DNA of 44,420 bases from CAYLYU01 sp964501925 (lineage in GTDB: Bacteria > Pseudomonadota > Zetaproteobacteria > Mariprofundales > Mariprofundaceae). Shown piece after piece: positions 1 through 7,913 of this stretch (positions are counted from its first letter, which is position 1; each line of letters begins with the position of its first letter). Location of the stretch: assembly GCA_964501925.1 (NCBI GenBank), contig CAZCTM010000017.1, positions 1 through 44,420 of the forward strand, in the 5' to 3' direction. The notes below the pieces were generated by a model. The model was not told the origin of the DNA and did not search any database. It saw only the letters and a list, made by a program, of their open reading frames with translations. The translations under genes and the position numbers were made by a program.

Positions 1-67
1 TAAAACATTGGTATAAACATGCCAATCATTAACTCTTAGCTACTACAGCCCCTTTCTTTTTGCCATA

Positions 68-105
68 GTGAATGCTCCACCGGCTTTAGCCGGTGGAGCA
101 TTCAC
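68..105. repeat. Perfect 18-bp inverted repeat with 2-nt loop
   Basis: Two 18-base arms are exactly complementary and are separated only by TT. The arms run 68-85 and 88-105, with the core reading CCGGCT-TT-AGCCGG. It sits just upstream of an Rhs-tip remnant. The core resembles the subterminal hairpins of IS200/IS605-family elements (family knowledge), but no transposase is next to it here and there is no T-run for an intrinsic terminator. It could mark the end of an element that cut off the Rhs gene, or be a REP-type hairpin. Confidence 0.6.
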
Positions 106-106
106 A

Positions 107-316
107 TTAGCTGCTCAGTGCTTGAATAGGCTTTCTCTTACGGTGGCTGTTGGTCATGGGGTTGAGACAGATGATCCATCGAAGCTTATTACCAACCTGA
201 CAGGCCGATACGGGGCGAAAGCAGTCAGTGGGATCCTTAGCCCTGCAGCAGCTACTCGAACCGGCATTGTAGTAGATACGATTGCGGGTATACCAGCACT
301 GCAAAGGCCCCAATGA
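107..316 (+). pseudogene. Orphan C-terminal tip of an Rhs-like toxin (remnant)
   Basis: An open frame of about 70 residues runs from just after the 68-105 hairpin to a TGA at 314-316. The only in-frame start is a GTG inside the hairpin, so the 5' part of the gene is probably missing. The tail is rich in Gly, Ala, Thr and Ser (for example AAATRTGIVVD). This resembles in style the end of the Rhs tip at 17241-18374, which ends ATAARAGIATSVTVD. A small membrane-protein gene overlaps its stop by four bases (ATGA), the arrangement expected for a toxin tip and its immunity gene. No Rhs core is visible here, so the Rhs assignment rests on this resemblance and the paired layout. It is an inference, not a domain match. 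Confidence 0.4.
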
Positions 317-618
317 TGCAGAAGATATCTTTAGCGAAAGAAAACCTTTTATTGTTTGGAGTAATATTTGGGGTGTTTTATTTATTATCTGGATATGCAA
401 AAAAAGAAATTGATCTCGGATTTTGGACTATGGTTGCTTTGATTTGCTACCTCGGTCTTTCGATTAAAGGGGTTCTATTAAAGCGGCCTTTTTTTGATGG
501 GCATGCAGGAACCTTAGAGCCGACAGAGGAGAATAAAGTTCTGCGCATGAATGCAGCGGCGTTGGATTTTGTACTGCTAATATTGGCATTAGGTGCAATT
601 TATTATCTTTATTATTGA
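313..618 (+). CDS. Small three-helix membrane protein, possible immunity protein
   Basis: A 101-residue protein starts with ATG at 313, overlapping the stop of the preceding remnant. Three hydrophobic segments are visible at about residues 10-28, 38-58 and 80-100, with a short polar stretch containing GHAGTLEPTEEN before the last. The protein encoded at 18377-18682 has the same length and topology and a matching MHAG sequence at the same place before its last helix. That protein also follows an Rhs tip directly. Small membrane proteins next to Rhs C-terminal tips are often immunity proteins (family knowledge), so that role is inferred here. The family is not one I recognise by name. The base composition is AT-rich compared with the housekeeping genes downstream. 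Confidence 0.55.
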   Translation: MMQKISLAKENLLLFGVIFGVFYLLSGYAKKEIDLGFWTMVALICYLGLSIKGVLLKRPFFDGHAGTLEPTEENKVLRMNAAALDFVLLILALGAIYYLYY

Positions 619-630
619 CCAGACAGAAGC

Positions 631-653
631 TATGAAAGCCTGGCACCTTTTCC
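631..653. repeat. Interspersed repeat, copy 1
   Basis: A 23-base stretch beginning TATGAAAGCC and ending CCTTTTCC matches 19056-19078 at 22 of 23 positions. Both copies lie shortly after a small membrane-protein gene that follows an Rhs tip. An inverted partial copy lies at 18763-18780. It is followed here by a stub of a REP-associated transposase, so it may be a REP-type element. Confidence 0.6.
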
Positions 654-663
654 TTTGGCACGC

Positions 664-729
664 ATGGCAAGAGCCATTGTTCCAGGACTTCCCCATCATG
701 TCACCCAGCGTGGTGTTCTCAAAATGTAG
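664..729 (+). pseudogene. N-terminal stub of a REP-associated tyrosine transposase (RAYT/Y1)
   Basis: A 21-codon frame starts ATG at 664 and ends TAG at 727. It reads MARAIVPGLPHHVTQRG and then four unrelated residues. The string up to QRG is the typical start of Y1/RAYT transposases, which normally continue with an Asn-rich stretch for about 200-300 residues. The frame stops here, so only the N-terminus remains. The rest of the gap to 826 shows no further transposase frame. Confidence 0.65.
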
Positions 730-826
730 TGAACCGGCACACATTCATTGACCTGCGAGTGCCTGTCGATAGCATGCCCGCGCGGAAGACAATTCCTGAC
801 ATAAATCGCTACGGAGCCTCTTAATC

Positions 827-1984
827 TTGATAAAACAATATCTGCTTTCACCCGGTCCTACAGCCGTGCCAGAGCGTGTGCTGCTTCGGATGGCCCACCC
901 CATGATTCATCATCGTACCCCGCAGTTTTCGGCGATCTTTGCCGAGACGAAGGAAATGCTGGAACAGGTCTATCAGACCAGAAATGATGCCCTGATGCTT
1001 TCATCCTCGGGTTCGGGCGCCATGGAGGCCGCGGTTACGAATCTCTGTTCCCCCGGCGACACCATCATCTATGTCAACGGGGGCAAGTTTGGTGAGCGTT
1101 GGGGAAAGATTGCCGCCAGGCATGGGGTCAATGCCGTGGAGATCAAGGTCGAGTGGGGTCATGCGGTTGACGTTGCTGCCGTTGAACAGGCATTGAATGA
1201 CCATCCGGAGGCCAGGGGCGTGTTTGTGCAGGCATCCGAGACCAGCACAACCACGGAGCATCCGGTTCGTGAAATTGCCCGGCTGACAGCGGGCCGGGAC
1301 GGTTGCGCCATCGTTGTGGACGCCATCACAGCCCTGGGCGTCATCGACATGCCCATGGATGAGTGGGGGCTTGATGTGGTCATATCCGGCTCCCAGAAGG
1401 CGTTCATGCTCCCACCCGGGCTGGCGATGATCGCGCTTTCCGACAAGGCATGGAAACTCACCGAGTCGGCCAGGTGTCCCAGGTTCTACTTTGACCTGCC
1501 CACGGAGCGAAAGAATCAGAGAAAGGGCAAGGACACGACGGCATGGACGCCCGCAGCATCCCTGATCATTGGCCTGAATGAGGTCCTGAAAATGATGTTC
1601 GAGGAGGGCCTTGAGAACCTCTATGCCCGTCACCGGATCCTGGCCCGGGCCGCCCGCGCCGGCGTGGCCGCGCTCGGGATGAAACCCGTCTCGATGGCGC
1701 CGGCAACAAGCGCAACGGGAGCTTATGTGCCGGATGGCGTTGATGGAGGCGCTTTTGTGAAGTATCTGAGAGACATCATGGGAGTGACGTTTGCGGGCGG
1801 TCAGGATCATCTGAAGGGCAGGATTATCCGTATCGCACATCTGGGCTATTACGATGTGTTTGACATCACCACGGCCCTGAGCGCTGTTGAGCTGGCGCTG
1901 AACCGTTTCGGGTATCCGGTCAGAATGGGCGAGGGCGTGGCCGCCGCGCAGGAAGTGCTGGCCGAACGCTTTCCCGCCCCGTAA
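827..1984 (+). CDS. Class V aminotransferase (alanine-glyoxylate / serine-pyruvate type)
   Basis: A PLP-dependent fold-type I aminotransferase of 385 residues. The N-terminal LLSPGPTAVP and HHRTPQF strings are typical of the alanine-glyoxylate/serine-pyruvate group. D165 (VVDAITALG) would contact the PLP ring nitrogen and K191 (SGSQKAF) would form the Schiff base. The start is a TTG at 827, chosen because no ATG or GTG fits the conserved N-terminus and a GGAG lies at 813-816. The gene is 10 nt upstream of serA. A close pairing of this enzyme type with serA suggests a job in serine synthesis, as a phosphohydroxypyruvate aminotransferase in place of SerC. That role is an inference. Glyoxylate or pyruvate amination is the alternative. 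Confidence 0.88.
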   Translation: MIKQYLLSPGPTAVPERVLLRMAHPMIHHRTPQFSAIFAETKEMLEQVYQTRNDALMLSSSGSGAMEAAVTNLCSPGDTIIYVNGGKFGERWGKIAARHGVNAVEIKVEWGHAVDVAAVEQALNDHPEARGVFVQASETSTTTEHPVREIARLTAGRDGCAIVVDAITALGVIDMPMDEWGLDVVISGSQKAFMLPPGLAMIALSDKAWKLTESARCPRFYFDLPTERKNQRKGKDTTAWTPAASLIIGLNEVLKMMFEEGLENLYARHRILARAARAGVAALGMKPVSMAPATSATGAYVPDGVDGGAFVKYLRDIMGVTFAGGQDHLKGRIIRIAHLGYYDVFDITTALSAVELALNRFGYPVRMGEGVAAAQEVLAERFPAP

Positions 1985-1994
1985 GGAACTGCTT

Positions 1995-3584
1995 ATGCCC
2001 AGGGTCTGGATTGCCGACAAGATGAGCCAGCGCGCGATAGAGGTCTTTCGTATGCGCGGCATTGATGTGGATTACAGGCCCGGTCTCAGTCCCGAAGAAC
2101 AGAAAGAGATCATCGCGGATTATGATGGTATCGCGGTACGCTCATCCACCAGGCTCAGGGGAGACCTGCTGGAAAGAGCGGAGAGACTGAAGGTGATCGG
2201 TCGGGCAGGGATCGGGGTGGACAACATTGACGTCGAGGCCTGTTCCAGACGCGGCATCGTGGTCATGAATACACCGTTCGGGAATACCATCACCACCGCC
2301 GAACTGGCTGTTTCCCACATCCTCTCCGCTGCCAGACAGATTCCCCTGGCCAATGCCTCCACGAAGGCCGGCAAATGGGAGAAGTCCCGCTTTATGGGCA
2401 TGGAACTGACCGGTAAAAAGGCGGGGGTCGTGGGTGCCGGCAACATCGGCGCCATTGTCTGTGACCGGCTTAAAGGTCTCCACATGCGGGTACTGGTCTA
2501 TGATCCCTACATCAGCAACGAGCGTGCCTCCGCCATGGGGGTGACGAAGGTGGACTCCCTGGAGGAGCTGGTGGCTCAGGTCGATATCCTGACCCTTCAC
2601 ATCCCGCTTCTGGCAAGCACGCGCAACCTGATCAACGCGGACATAATCGCCCGCATGAAGAAGGGGGCGATTCTGGTCAATTGCTCCAGGGGCGGAATCG
2701 TTGATGAAAAGGCGCTCTATGATGCCTGCAAGTCGGGACACCTTCGCGCCGCCGCACTGGATGTGTTTGCCGAGGAGCCGGCCAGGGACAACCCGTTGTT
2801 CGAGCTGGACAACGTGTATTGCACTCCGCACATCGGGGCCTCCACGGACGAGGCCCAGGAGAATGTGGCCGTGCAGATTGCGGAACAGATTGCCGACTAT
2901 CTTCTCATGGGCATCATTGGTAACGCCGTCAATGTGCCCTCGATCTCCGAGGAGGAACACAAGGTTCTGCTTCCCTATCTGCAACTGTCCGAACGTCTGG
3001 GTCAGTTTATCGGCCAGATCATGCGGCCGGGCTATGACAGGGTGACGGTCCATTTTGAAGGCCATGTCTCGGGGCTGAACCGGAAGCCCATGATGAACGC
3101 CGTTATGCAGGGCCTGCTTTCCCAGAGCATGGAGGAGGTCAATGCGGTCAACGCCAGCCTGCTTGCCAAGGAGCGGGGAATTGACATGAGTGAGGTGGCT
3201 AGGGAACAGTCCGATCACTTCACCACCCTGATCCGGCTTGAAGTTGAGGGTGATGAGGGCAAACGCTGTGTTTCCGGTACAGTGTTCGATGGTACGCGTC
3301 CGAGACTGGTGAGCATTGATACGTGTGAGATCGAGATGGCCCCGGCCGGGCGCATGATCTTTCTGGAAAATGTTGACCGTCCGGGCGTGGTGGCGGCCAT
3401 TGGAACAATCCTGGCCAACGCCAATATCAACATTGCCGATTTCCGGCTGGGGCGCCGATCGGATCGGGAAACCGCGATCTCGGTTGTCACGGTGGATTCC
3501 AAACCGGATGAACATGTGCTAAAAAAACTTCGTGAGTTGCCCAACATGTTGACCGTTCACTATGTGGAACTGGCGGAACTTTGA
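1995..3584 (+). CDS. serA: D-3-phosphoglycerate dehydrogenase, long form
   Basis: It oxidises 3-phosphoglycerate to 3-phosphohydroxypyruvate with NAD, the first step of serine synthesis. At 529 residues it is the long form, with a substrate/nucleotide-binding core (about 1-315), an intervening ASB-type domain (about 320-450) and a C-terminal ACT domain (about 455-529, MIFLENVDRPGVV) that usually binds serine as a feedback inhibitor. The Rossmann motif GAGNIG is at 147-152. The catalytic trio fits R232 (CSRGG), E261 (FAEEP) and H279 (TPHIGAST). It starts with ATG 10 nt after the aminotransferase stop and overlaps hisZ by four bases, so the three are probably co-transcribed. Confidence 0.96.
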   Translation: MPRVWIADKMSQRAIEVFRMRGIDVDYRPGLSPEEQKEIIADYDGIAVRSSTRLRGDLLERAERLKVIGRAGIGVDNIDVEACSRRGIVVMNTPFGNTITTAELAVSHILSAARQIPLANASTKAGKWEKSRFMGMELTGKKAGVVGAGNIGAIVCDRLKGLHMRVLVYDPYISNERASAMGVTKVDSLEELVAQVDILTLHIPLLASTRNLINADIIARMKKGAILVNCSRGGIVDEKALYDACKSGHLRAAALDVFAEEPARDNPLFELDNVYCTPHIGASTDEAQENVAVQIAEQIADYLLMGIIGNAVNVPSISEEEHKVLLPYLQLSERLGQFIGQIMRPGYDRVTVHFEGHVSGLNRKPMMNAVMQGLLSQSMEEVNAVNASLLAKERGIDMSEVAREQSDHFTTLIRLEVEGDEGKRCVSGTVFDGTRPRLVSIDTCEIEMAPAGRMIFLENVDRPGVVAAIGTILANANINIADFRLGRRSDRETAISVVTVDSKPDEHVLKKLRELPNMLTVHYVELAEL

Positions 3585-4573
3585 ACCCTGAGCCCGGATT
3601 GCGGCCGATCATTGGCCTGGATGATGCCTTTGGCCTGCGCGCCAGGCAGCTCAGAAGGCTCCAGTCGGAACTGATGGGCATTTTTGACCGGGCAGGCTAT
3701 GAAGAGGTCATTCCACCGTTGCTTGAACGGCCGGAATCCTTAAGCAGCGGAGCAGGCAGGTTTCTCGCGGATCAGACTATGATCTTCAGTGACCCGGCAG
3801 GCGCCGGGCTGCTGGCCGTCCGGCCGGACATGACGCCCCAGATCGCACGGATTGCCGCAACCCGCCTGCGGGAAGAGCCCGTACTTCGCCTTTGCTATTC
3901 GGGCCAGGTGTTGCTGGCCAGGCCGGATTCCCTGTCGGGAACACGGCAACAGTGGCAGACCGGTGTGGAGTTGCTGGGGGTTGCCGGTGAAGAGGCCGAC
4001 ATCGAGGTAATGCACCTGGCAGCCCTGTGCCTGCATGCTGCTGGTTTCCGCCGTCCCGTGCTCCAGGTGGGTCACACAGGGTTGTTGCAGGCCTTGACGG
4101 CAGGCAGCGACAAACCGATGGGCTCGTGGGCGGAGCTTCTTCGGCGGCGTTCTCCCGAAGACATGGAACAAATGCTCTCAGCGTCATCCATGCCCGATGC
4201 ATGCAAGCGGGCCTTGCTGGACATGGCCTCGGGGCATGCCGATGAGGAATGGCTGAAAGGGGTCGGTTCCACCTTGCCTGATGACTTCCGGAAGGCCAGT
4301 GAACAGTTGCAGACGCTTGTCCGGCATGTTCGTCAACGCCTTGAAGGTGAGGTCAGCGTCCAGCTGGATGCGGCCGTTGTTCCCCGATTCTTCTACCATG
4401 ACGGTATTGTGTTCTCCGCTTTTTCAGAAGGTGCTTCCCAGGCCCTTCTTCATGGCGGCCGTTACGACGGTTTGATGGCCCAGCATGGCCGGGATATGCC
4501 GGCAACCGGATTCTCCGTCGACCTCTGGATGTGGCTGGATGCCGGTGCGATGCGCCCCGGTTCCGGGGAATAA
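3581..4573 (+). CDS. hisZ: ATP phosphoribosyltransferase regulatory subunit HisZ
   Basis: HisZ is a catalytically silent relative of histidyl-tRNA synthetase that activates the short form of HisG for the first step of histidine synthesis. The 330-residue protein shows class II synthetase-like motifs: GYEEVIPPLLERPES (motif 1 region), a motif-2-like VRPDMTPQIARIAATR, the QWQTGVELLG stretch, and a late GGRYDGL. It lacks an anticodon-binding domain and ends soon after that motif, as HisZ does. The start is TTG at 3581, overlapping the serA stop as TTGA. No better start exists before the conserved N-terminus. It is followed after 3 nt by purA, a hisZ-purA order common in beta- and gammaproteobacteria. 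Confidence 0.93.
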   Translation: MNPEPGLRPIIGLDDAFGLRARQLRRLQSELMGIFDRAGYEEVIPPLLERPESLSSGAGRFLADQTMIFSDPAGAGLLAVRPDMTPQIARIAATRLREEPVLRLCYSGQVLLARPDSLSGTRQQWQTGVELLGVAGEEADIEVMHLAALCLHAAGFRRPVLQVGHTGLLQALTAGSDKPMGSWAELLRRRSPEDMEQMLSASSMPDACKRALLDMASGHADEEWLKGVGSTLPDDFRKASEQLQTLVRHVRQRLEGEVSVQLDAAVVPRFFYHDGIVFSAFSEGASQALLHGGRYDGLMAQHGRDMPATGFSVDLWMWLDAGAMRPGSGE

Positions 4574-4576
4574 GAT

Positions 4577-5869
4577 ATGGCCAACATCATTGCCATTGGT
4601 ATTCAGTGGGGTGACGAGGGCAAGGGAAAGATCGTGGATCTGCTGGCCCCGGAGATGGATATCGTGGCCCGTTTCCAGGGCGGTCCCAATGCCGGGCACA
4701 CCCTGGTGATCGGTCATCAAAAGACGGTCCTGAATCATATCCCTTCCGGCATCCTGCATGCGCACATCCTGTGCCTGATCGGTAACGGGACGGTGGTTGA
4801 TCCGTTCAGGCTGGTTGAAGAGATGGATATGTTGCATGATGCCGGCATCCCGGTGAAGGAGCGTTTGCGCATTTCGGACCGTTGCCAGCTGATACTCCCG
4901 TATCATCGGGCCCTGGATGCCGCACGCGAATCGGCCAAGGGAAGGGAAAAGATCGGAACGACCGGCCGCGGCATCGGTCCATGCTACGAGGACAAGACAG
5001 CCCGTCGAGGTATCCGGCTGGTGGATCTCGAAAGCGATAACCTGAATGAACGCATCCGTGAAAATTTGCACTACGTCAACTTTGTCCTCAGCGAGTTTCT
5101 GCATGCCAGGCCGGTGGATCGCGATGAGGTGGACAGGGCCCTTGATCTGGCACGGGAGCGCCTGCTGCCGTTGGCGGCCGATATCCCCCCGCTTTTGCAG
5201 GAGCGGATACGTGAAGGTGCCAGGGTCCTGTTTGAAGGGGCCCAAGGCTCCATGCTGGATGTGGATCACGGGACCTATCCGTTTGTCACGTCATCGAACA
5301 CGGTTGCAGGGGCGGCGCTCGCAGGCCTCGGAGTTGGCCCCGGCCAGGTGGACAAGGTGCTGGGTATCTGCAAGGCGTACACCACGCGGGTGGGTGCAGG
5401 TCCTTTTCCAACCGAGTTGTACAACGCCGAGGGGATGGATGATGTCTCTGGCAGGCATATGGCTGAGAAGGGCATGGAGTTCGGTGCCACGACGGGGCGT
5501 CCACGTCGGACCGGCTGGTTCGATGCCGTCGTGGTGCAGCATGCGGTGCGCATCAATGGCGTGACCGATCTGGCAATCACCAAGCTTGATGTCCTTGATG
5601 GTCTGCCTGAGGTAAAACTGTGCGTGGCCTATGAAAGGAATGGAAAGAAGCTCGTTTCGGTGCCGGCAGACAGTGCCACCCTGGCCAGGTGCAGGCCGGT
5701 CTACGAAACCCTGCCGGGCTGGTCGGAGTCCACCTATGGCCTCTCGTCCATCGAGCAATTGCCGGTCAATGCCCGGGCCTTGCTGCGGCGTATCGAGGAA
5801 GTCTGCGGCTGTCCTGTCACAATGCTGTCCACGGGTCCGGACAGGGATCATGTCTGTCGGCTGGCATGA
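4577..5869 (+). CDS. purA: Adenylosuccinate synthetase
   Basis: It joins IMP and aspartate with GTP to give adenylosuccinate, the first committed step to AMP. The length (430 residues) is normal. The N-terminal GTP loop reads QWGDEGKGKIVD, with the catalytic Asp in it, and NAGHT follows. The IMP-binding GTTGRGIGPCYEDK and the later TTGRPRRTGWFD are also present, and the C-terminus has LSTGPDRDH. The start is ATG at 4577, 3 nt after hisZ. The stop overlaps the next gene's ATG (ATGA at 5866-5869), so translation is probably coupled into the dehydrogenase gene. Confidence 0.97.
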   Translation: MANIIAIGIQWGDEGKGKIVDLLAPEMDIVARFQGGPNAGHTLVIGHQKTVLNHIPSGILHAHILCLIGNGTVVDPFRLVEEMDMLHDAGIPVKERLRISDRCQLILPYHRALDAARESAKGREKIGTTGRGIGPCYEDKTARRGIRLVDLESDNLNERIRENLHYVNFVLSEFLHARPVDRDEVDRALDLARERLLPLAADIPPLLQERIREGARVLFEGAQGSMLDVDHGTYPFVTSSNTVAGAALAGLGVGPGQVDKVLGICKAYTTRVGAGPFPTELYNAEGMDDVSGRHMAEKGMEFGATTGRPRRTGWFDAVVVQHAVRINGVTDLAITKLDVLDGLPEVKLCVAYERNGKKLVSVPADSATLARCRPVYETLPGWSESTYGLSSIEQLPVNARALLRRIEEVCGCPVTMLSTGPDRDHVCRLA

Positions 5870-7053
5870 CCATGATCGCTGAATTTACCTTTGCCTCGAC
5901 CCCCCGGATTCATTTCGGTATCGGCAGGCGAGCGGTCATCCCGGATATACTCACACCTTTTGGTCGGCGGATTCTTCTGATTACCGGCTCCACCTCCCTT
6001 GAGTCGTCACCTCCGGGGCAGGGTATTCTTCAGTCTCTTGAACCGTTTGATCTTTTCCGTTTCTCCGTCGCCGGTGAGCCTTCCCCCAGTCTCGTGGACG
6101 ATGCGGTCAGAGCGTTTCACCCGGAACAGATCGACGCGGTGCTTGCCATTGGTGGCGGCAGCGTCATTGATGCCGGCAAGGCCATTGCAGGCCTGCTAAG
6201 CATTGGCCATTCCGTCATGGAATACCTTGAGGGTGTGGGCAGAGGCCTGGCTTATCATGGTCCCTCCATTCCTTTTGTGGCCGTTCCGACCACCGCGGGA
6301 ACCGGTGGTGAGACGAGCAAGAACGCCGTTCTCTCTGTTCAGGGAGAGGCCGGCTTCAAGAAATCCTTCAGACATGAGCAACTGATCGCGAAAGCGATTG
6401 TTGTTGACCCTGAACTGACACTGAGCTGCCCCCCGGAATTAACCGCAGCCTGTGGCATGGATGCCCTGACCCAGCTGATCGAGTCCTATGTTTCGAGCAA
6501 GGCCAACCCCATGACGGATGCCCTGGCGGAAAGTGGTATCAAAAAGGTCAGGGATTGTCTTATGCGGGCCTATGAGAACGGGAAAACAGATATCGAGGCC
6601 AGGGCGGGGATGTCCTACGCCGCCTTTGTCTCCGGATTAACGCTGGCCAATGCGGGGCTCGGATCGGTTCATGGGCTGGCTTCGCCTCTGGGCGCATTTT
6701 TTCCCATCCCGCATGGTGTCGTCTGCGGAACCCTGGTGGCAGAGGCTACGCACATCAATATGGAGGCCATGCTGACAAGGGAGCCAGACAATCCCGCCCT
6801 GGGAAGATACGCAGACATCGGGCGCTGGCTGTCAGGAGATCCCGGTTTGTCCGACAGGGTCGCAAGGGAGAGGTTGCTGGAAATCCTTCGCGGTTGGACT
6901 GAAACCATGAAGCTCCCGCATCTTTCCGTTTATGGTGTGCGGGGGAAGGATGTTGACAGGATCGTTGCCAACAGCAGGGGATCCAGTATGCAGACCAATC
7001 CCGTCCTGTTGAGCGACGAGGAAATCGCCGCGATTGTTGTCGCCCGTCTATAG
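5866..7053 (+). CDS. Iron-type (group III) alcohol dehydrogenase family protein
   Basis: A 395-residue NAD(P)-dependent dehydrogenase of the iron-containing alcohol dehydrogenase fold. The dinucleotide motif AIGGGSVIDAGKAIA and the segment VPTTAGTGGETS are clear. Metal-site segments are GMDALTQLIES and GSVHGLASPLGAFFPIPHG. Three of the four usual metal ligands are present (Asp, His, His), but the DALTH histidine is Gln here. Some subfamilies carry this change, so it may alter the metal used, not abolish activity. The ATG at 5866 overlaps the purA stop. The open frame extends further upstream inside purA, but the family N-terminus (FTFASTPRIHFGIG) begins just after this ATG. The substrate cannot be told from sequence. 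Its stop and the pgsA stop share the sequence CTATAG. Confidence 0.9.
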   Translation: MTMIAEFTFASTPRIHFGIGRRAVIPDILTPFGRRILLITGSTSLESSPPGQGILQSLEPFDLFRFSVAGEPSPSLVDDAVRAFHPEQIDAVLAIGGGSVIDAGKAIAGLLSIGHSVMEYLEGVGRGLAYHGPSIPFVAVPTTAGTGGETSKNAVLSVQGEAGFKKSFRHEQLIAKAIVVDPELTLSCPPELTAACGMDALTQLIESYVSSKANPMTDALAESGIKKVRDCLMRAYENGKTDIEARAGMSYAAFVSGLTLANAGLGSVHGLASPLGAFFPIPHGVVCGTLVAEATHINMEAMLTREPDNPALGRYADIGRWLSGDPGLSDRVARERLLEILRGWTETMKLPHLSVYGVRGKDVDRIVANSRGSSMQTNPVLLSDEEIAAIVVARL

Positions 7054-7623
7054 CGGATTTTCCCCTTTCGGCTTTGCACGTCCCATAAGTTCATCCCATG
7101 TATCGCGCAGGTACTCGTAGGCGGACCATAAGGTCAGGATAGCTGCAATCCACAGCAGGACAACGCCGATCAGATGCATGTTCATGCCAAGGATGGTTAC
7201 ATGCAAAAGGAGCGTAATGATGGCGGCCATCTGCATGCCGGTTTTCCACTTTCCCAGTATCGATACGTGAACCACGGTGGCATGCTGTGCCAGCCATTCA
7301 CGCAGGGCGCCGATCACAATTTCACGCCCGATGATGATGGCCGCCAGAAGTGCGGGGATGCGTCCCGCCTCGACCAGCAGGACAAGGGCTGTGGCGACCA
7401 GAAGCTTGTCGGCGACAGGGTCGAGAAATCGGCCAAAGGGAGTGACCTCATTTCGGCTTCTCGCCAGATAACCATCAAGCCAGTCGGTCAGGGCTGCAAG
7501 GGAGAACAGCAGGGTGGAGATCAGATATCCCCACAGGCCCGGAAAATAGAAGGCAATGGCAAACAGGGGGATCAACATCACCCGGGAAATAGTGAGCTGA
7601 TTGGATAAGGTCCAGTGCATCAT
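7048..7623 (-). CDS. pgsA: CDP-diacylglycerol-glycerol-3-phosphate 3-phosphatidyltransferase
   Basis: It makes phosphatidylglycerophosphate from CDP-diacylglycerol and glycerol 3-phosphate in the inner membrane. The CDP-alcohol phosphatidyltransferase motif D-x2-D-G-x2-A-R-x8-G-x3-D-x3-D is intact (DWLDGYLAR ... GRFLDPVADK). About five hydrophobic helices follow the short N-terminal MMHWTLSNQLTISR. I place the start at 7623 (191 residues) because the family N-terminus begins there. The frame stays open upstream, but that part does not look like the family. No strong ribosome binding site is visible. It converges on the alcohol dehydrogenase, overlapping it by 6 bases. Confidence 0.92.
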   Translation of the reverse strand: MMHWTLSNQLTISRVMLIPLFAIAFYFPGLWGYLISTLLFSLAALTDWLDGYLARSRNEVTPFGRFLDPVADKLLVATALVLLVEAGRIPALLAAIIIGREIVIGALREWLAQHATVVHVSILGKWKTGMQMAAIITLLLHVTILGMNMHLIGVVLLWIAAILTLWSAYEYLRDTWDELMGRAKPKGENPL

Positions 7624-7703
7624 GCATTTATGACGTATGATGAATGCCGGGTAAAGGTTTTTTTCACCGTGTAAAAATTTCACCGATTGGATGATTTGGA
7701 ATT

Positions 7704-7738
7704 GTATCCACAAAAACTGTGGATGAAATTGTGGACAA
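7704..7738. promoter_or_regulatory. Cluster of three DnaA-box-like 9-mers
   Basis: In the 290-base gap between pgsA and trmL three 9-mers each differ by one base from the DnaA box TTWTNCACA. They are GTATCCACA at 7704-7712, and on the other strand the complements of TGTGGATGA at 7718-7726 and TGTGGACAA at 7730-7738. The last two are direct repeats 12 bp apart. A very AT-rich stretch follows at about 7785-7850. Whether it binds DnaA is unknown. There is no dnaA, dnaN or mnmG nearby, so an origin is not implied by gene context. Apart from this the gap shows nothing I can name. Confidence 0.35.
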
Positions 7739-7913
7739 CTCCGCGGAAAACATTACAAGTAGAGAGATCCGTTCCACCGGCGATAAGTGCACAAAAATTA
7801 ATCATTATGGAATATCCTTTAATATTAATATGATATGCAAATATGTTCAGACTTGCCACGATCACATTAAGGGATCTTAATAAAATGCGAGTAGCCCCTG
7901 TGTCAGTGGATAT

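Noticed and set aside
1001..2062. Long open frame on the minus strand across the aminotransferase and serA start
   Set aside because: It is antisense to two clearly conserved genes and has no family features; high GC content causes such frames.
2142..3515. 457-codon frame antisense to serA
   Set aside because: A shadow of serA codon use; the serA motifs on the plus strand are unambiguous.
5689..5865. Alcohol dehydrogenase extension inside purA
   Set aside because: It overlaps the end of purA out of frame; the family N-terminus starts after the ATG at 5866.
7680..7865. 61-codon minus-strand frame in the pgsA-trmL gap
   Set aside because: No ribosome binding site and no recognisable composition; the DnaA-box-like sequences are the more striking content.
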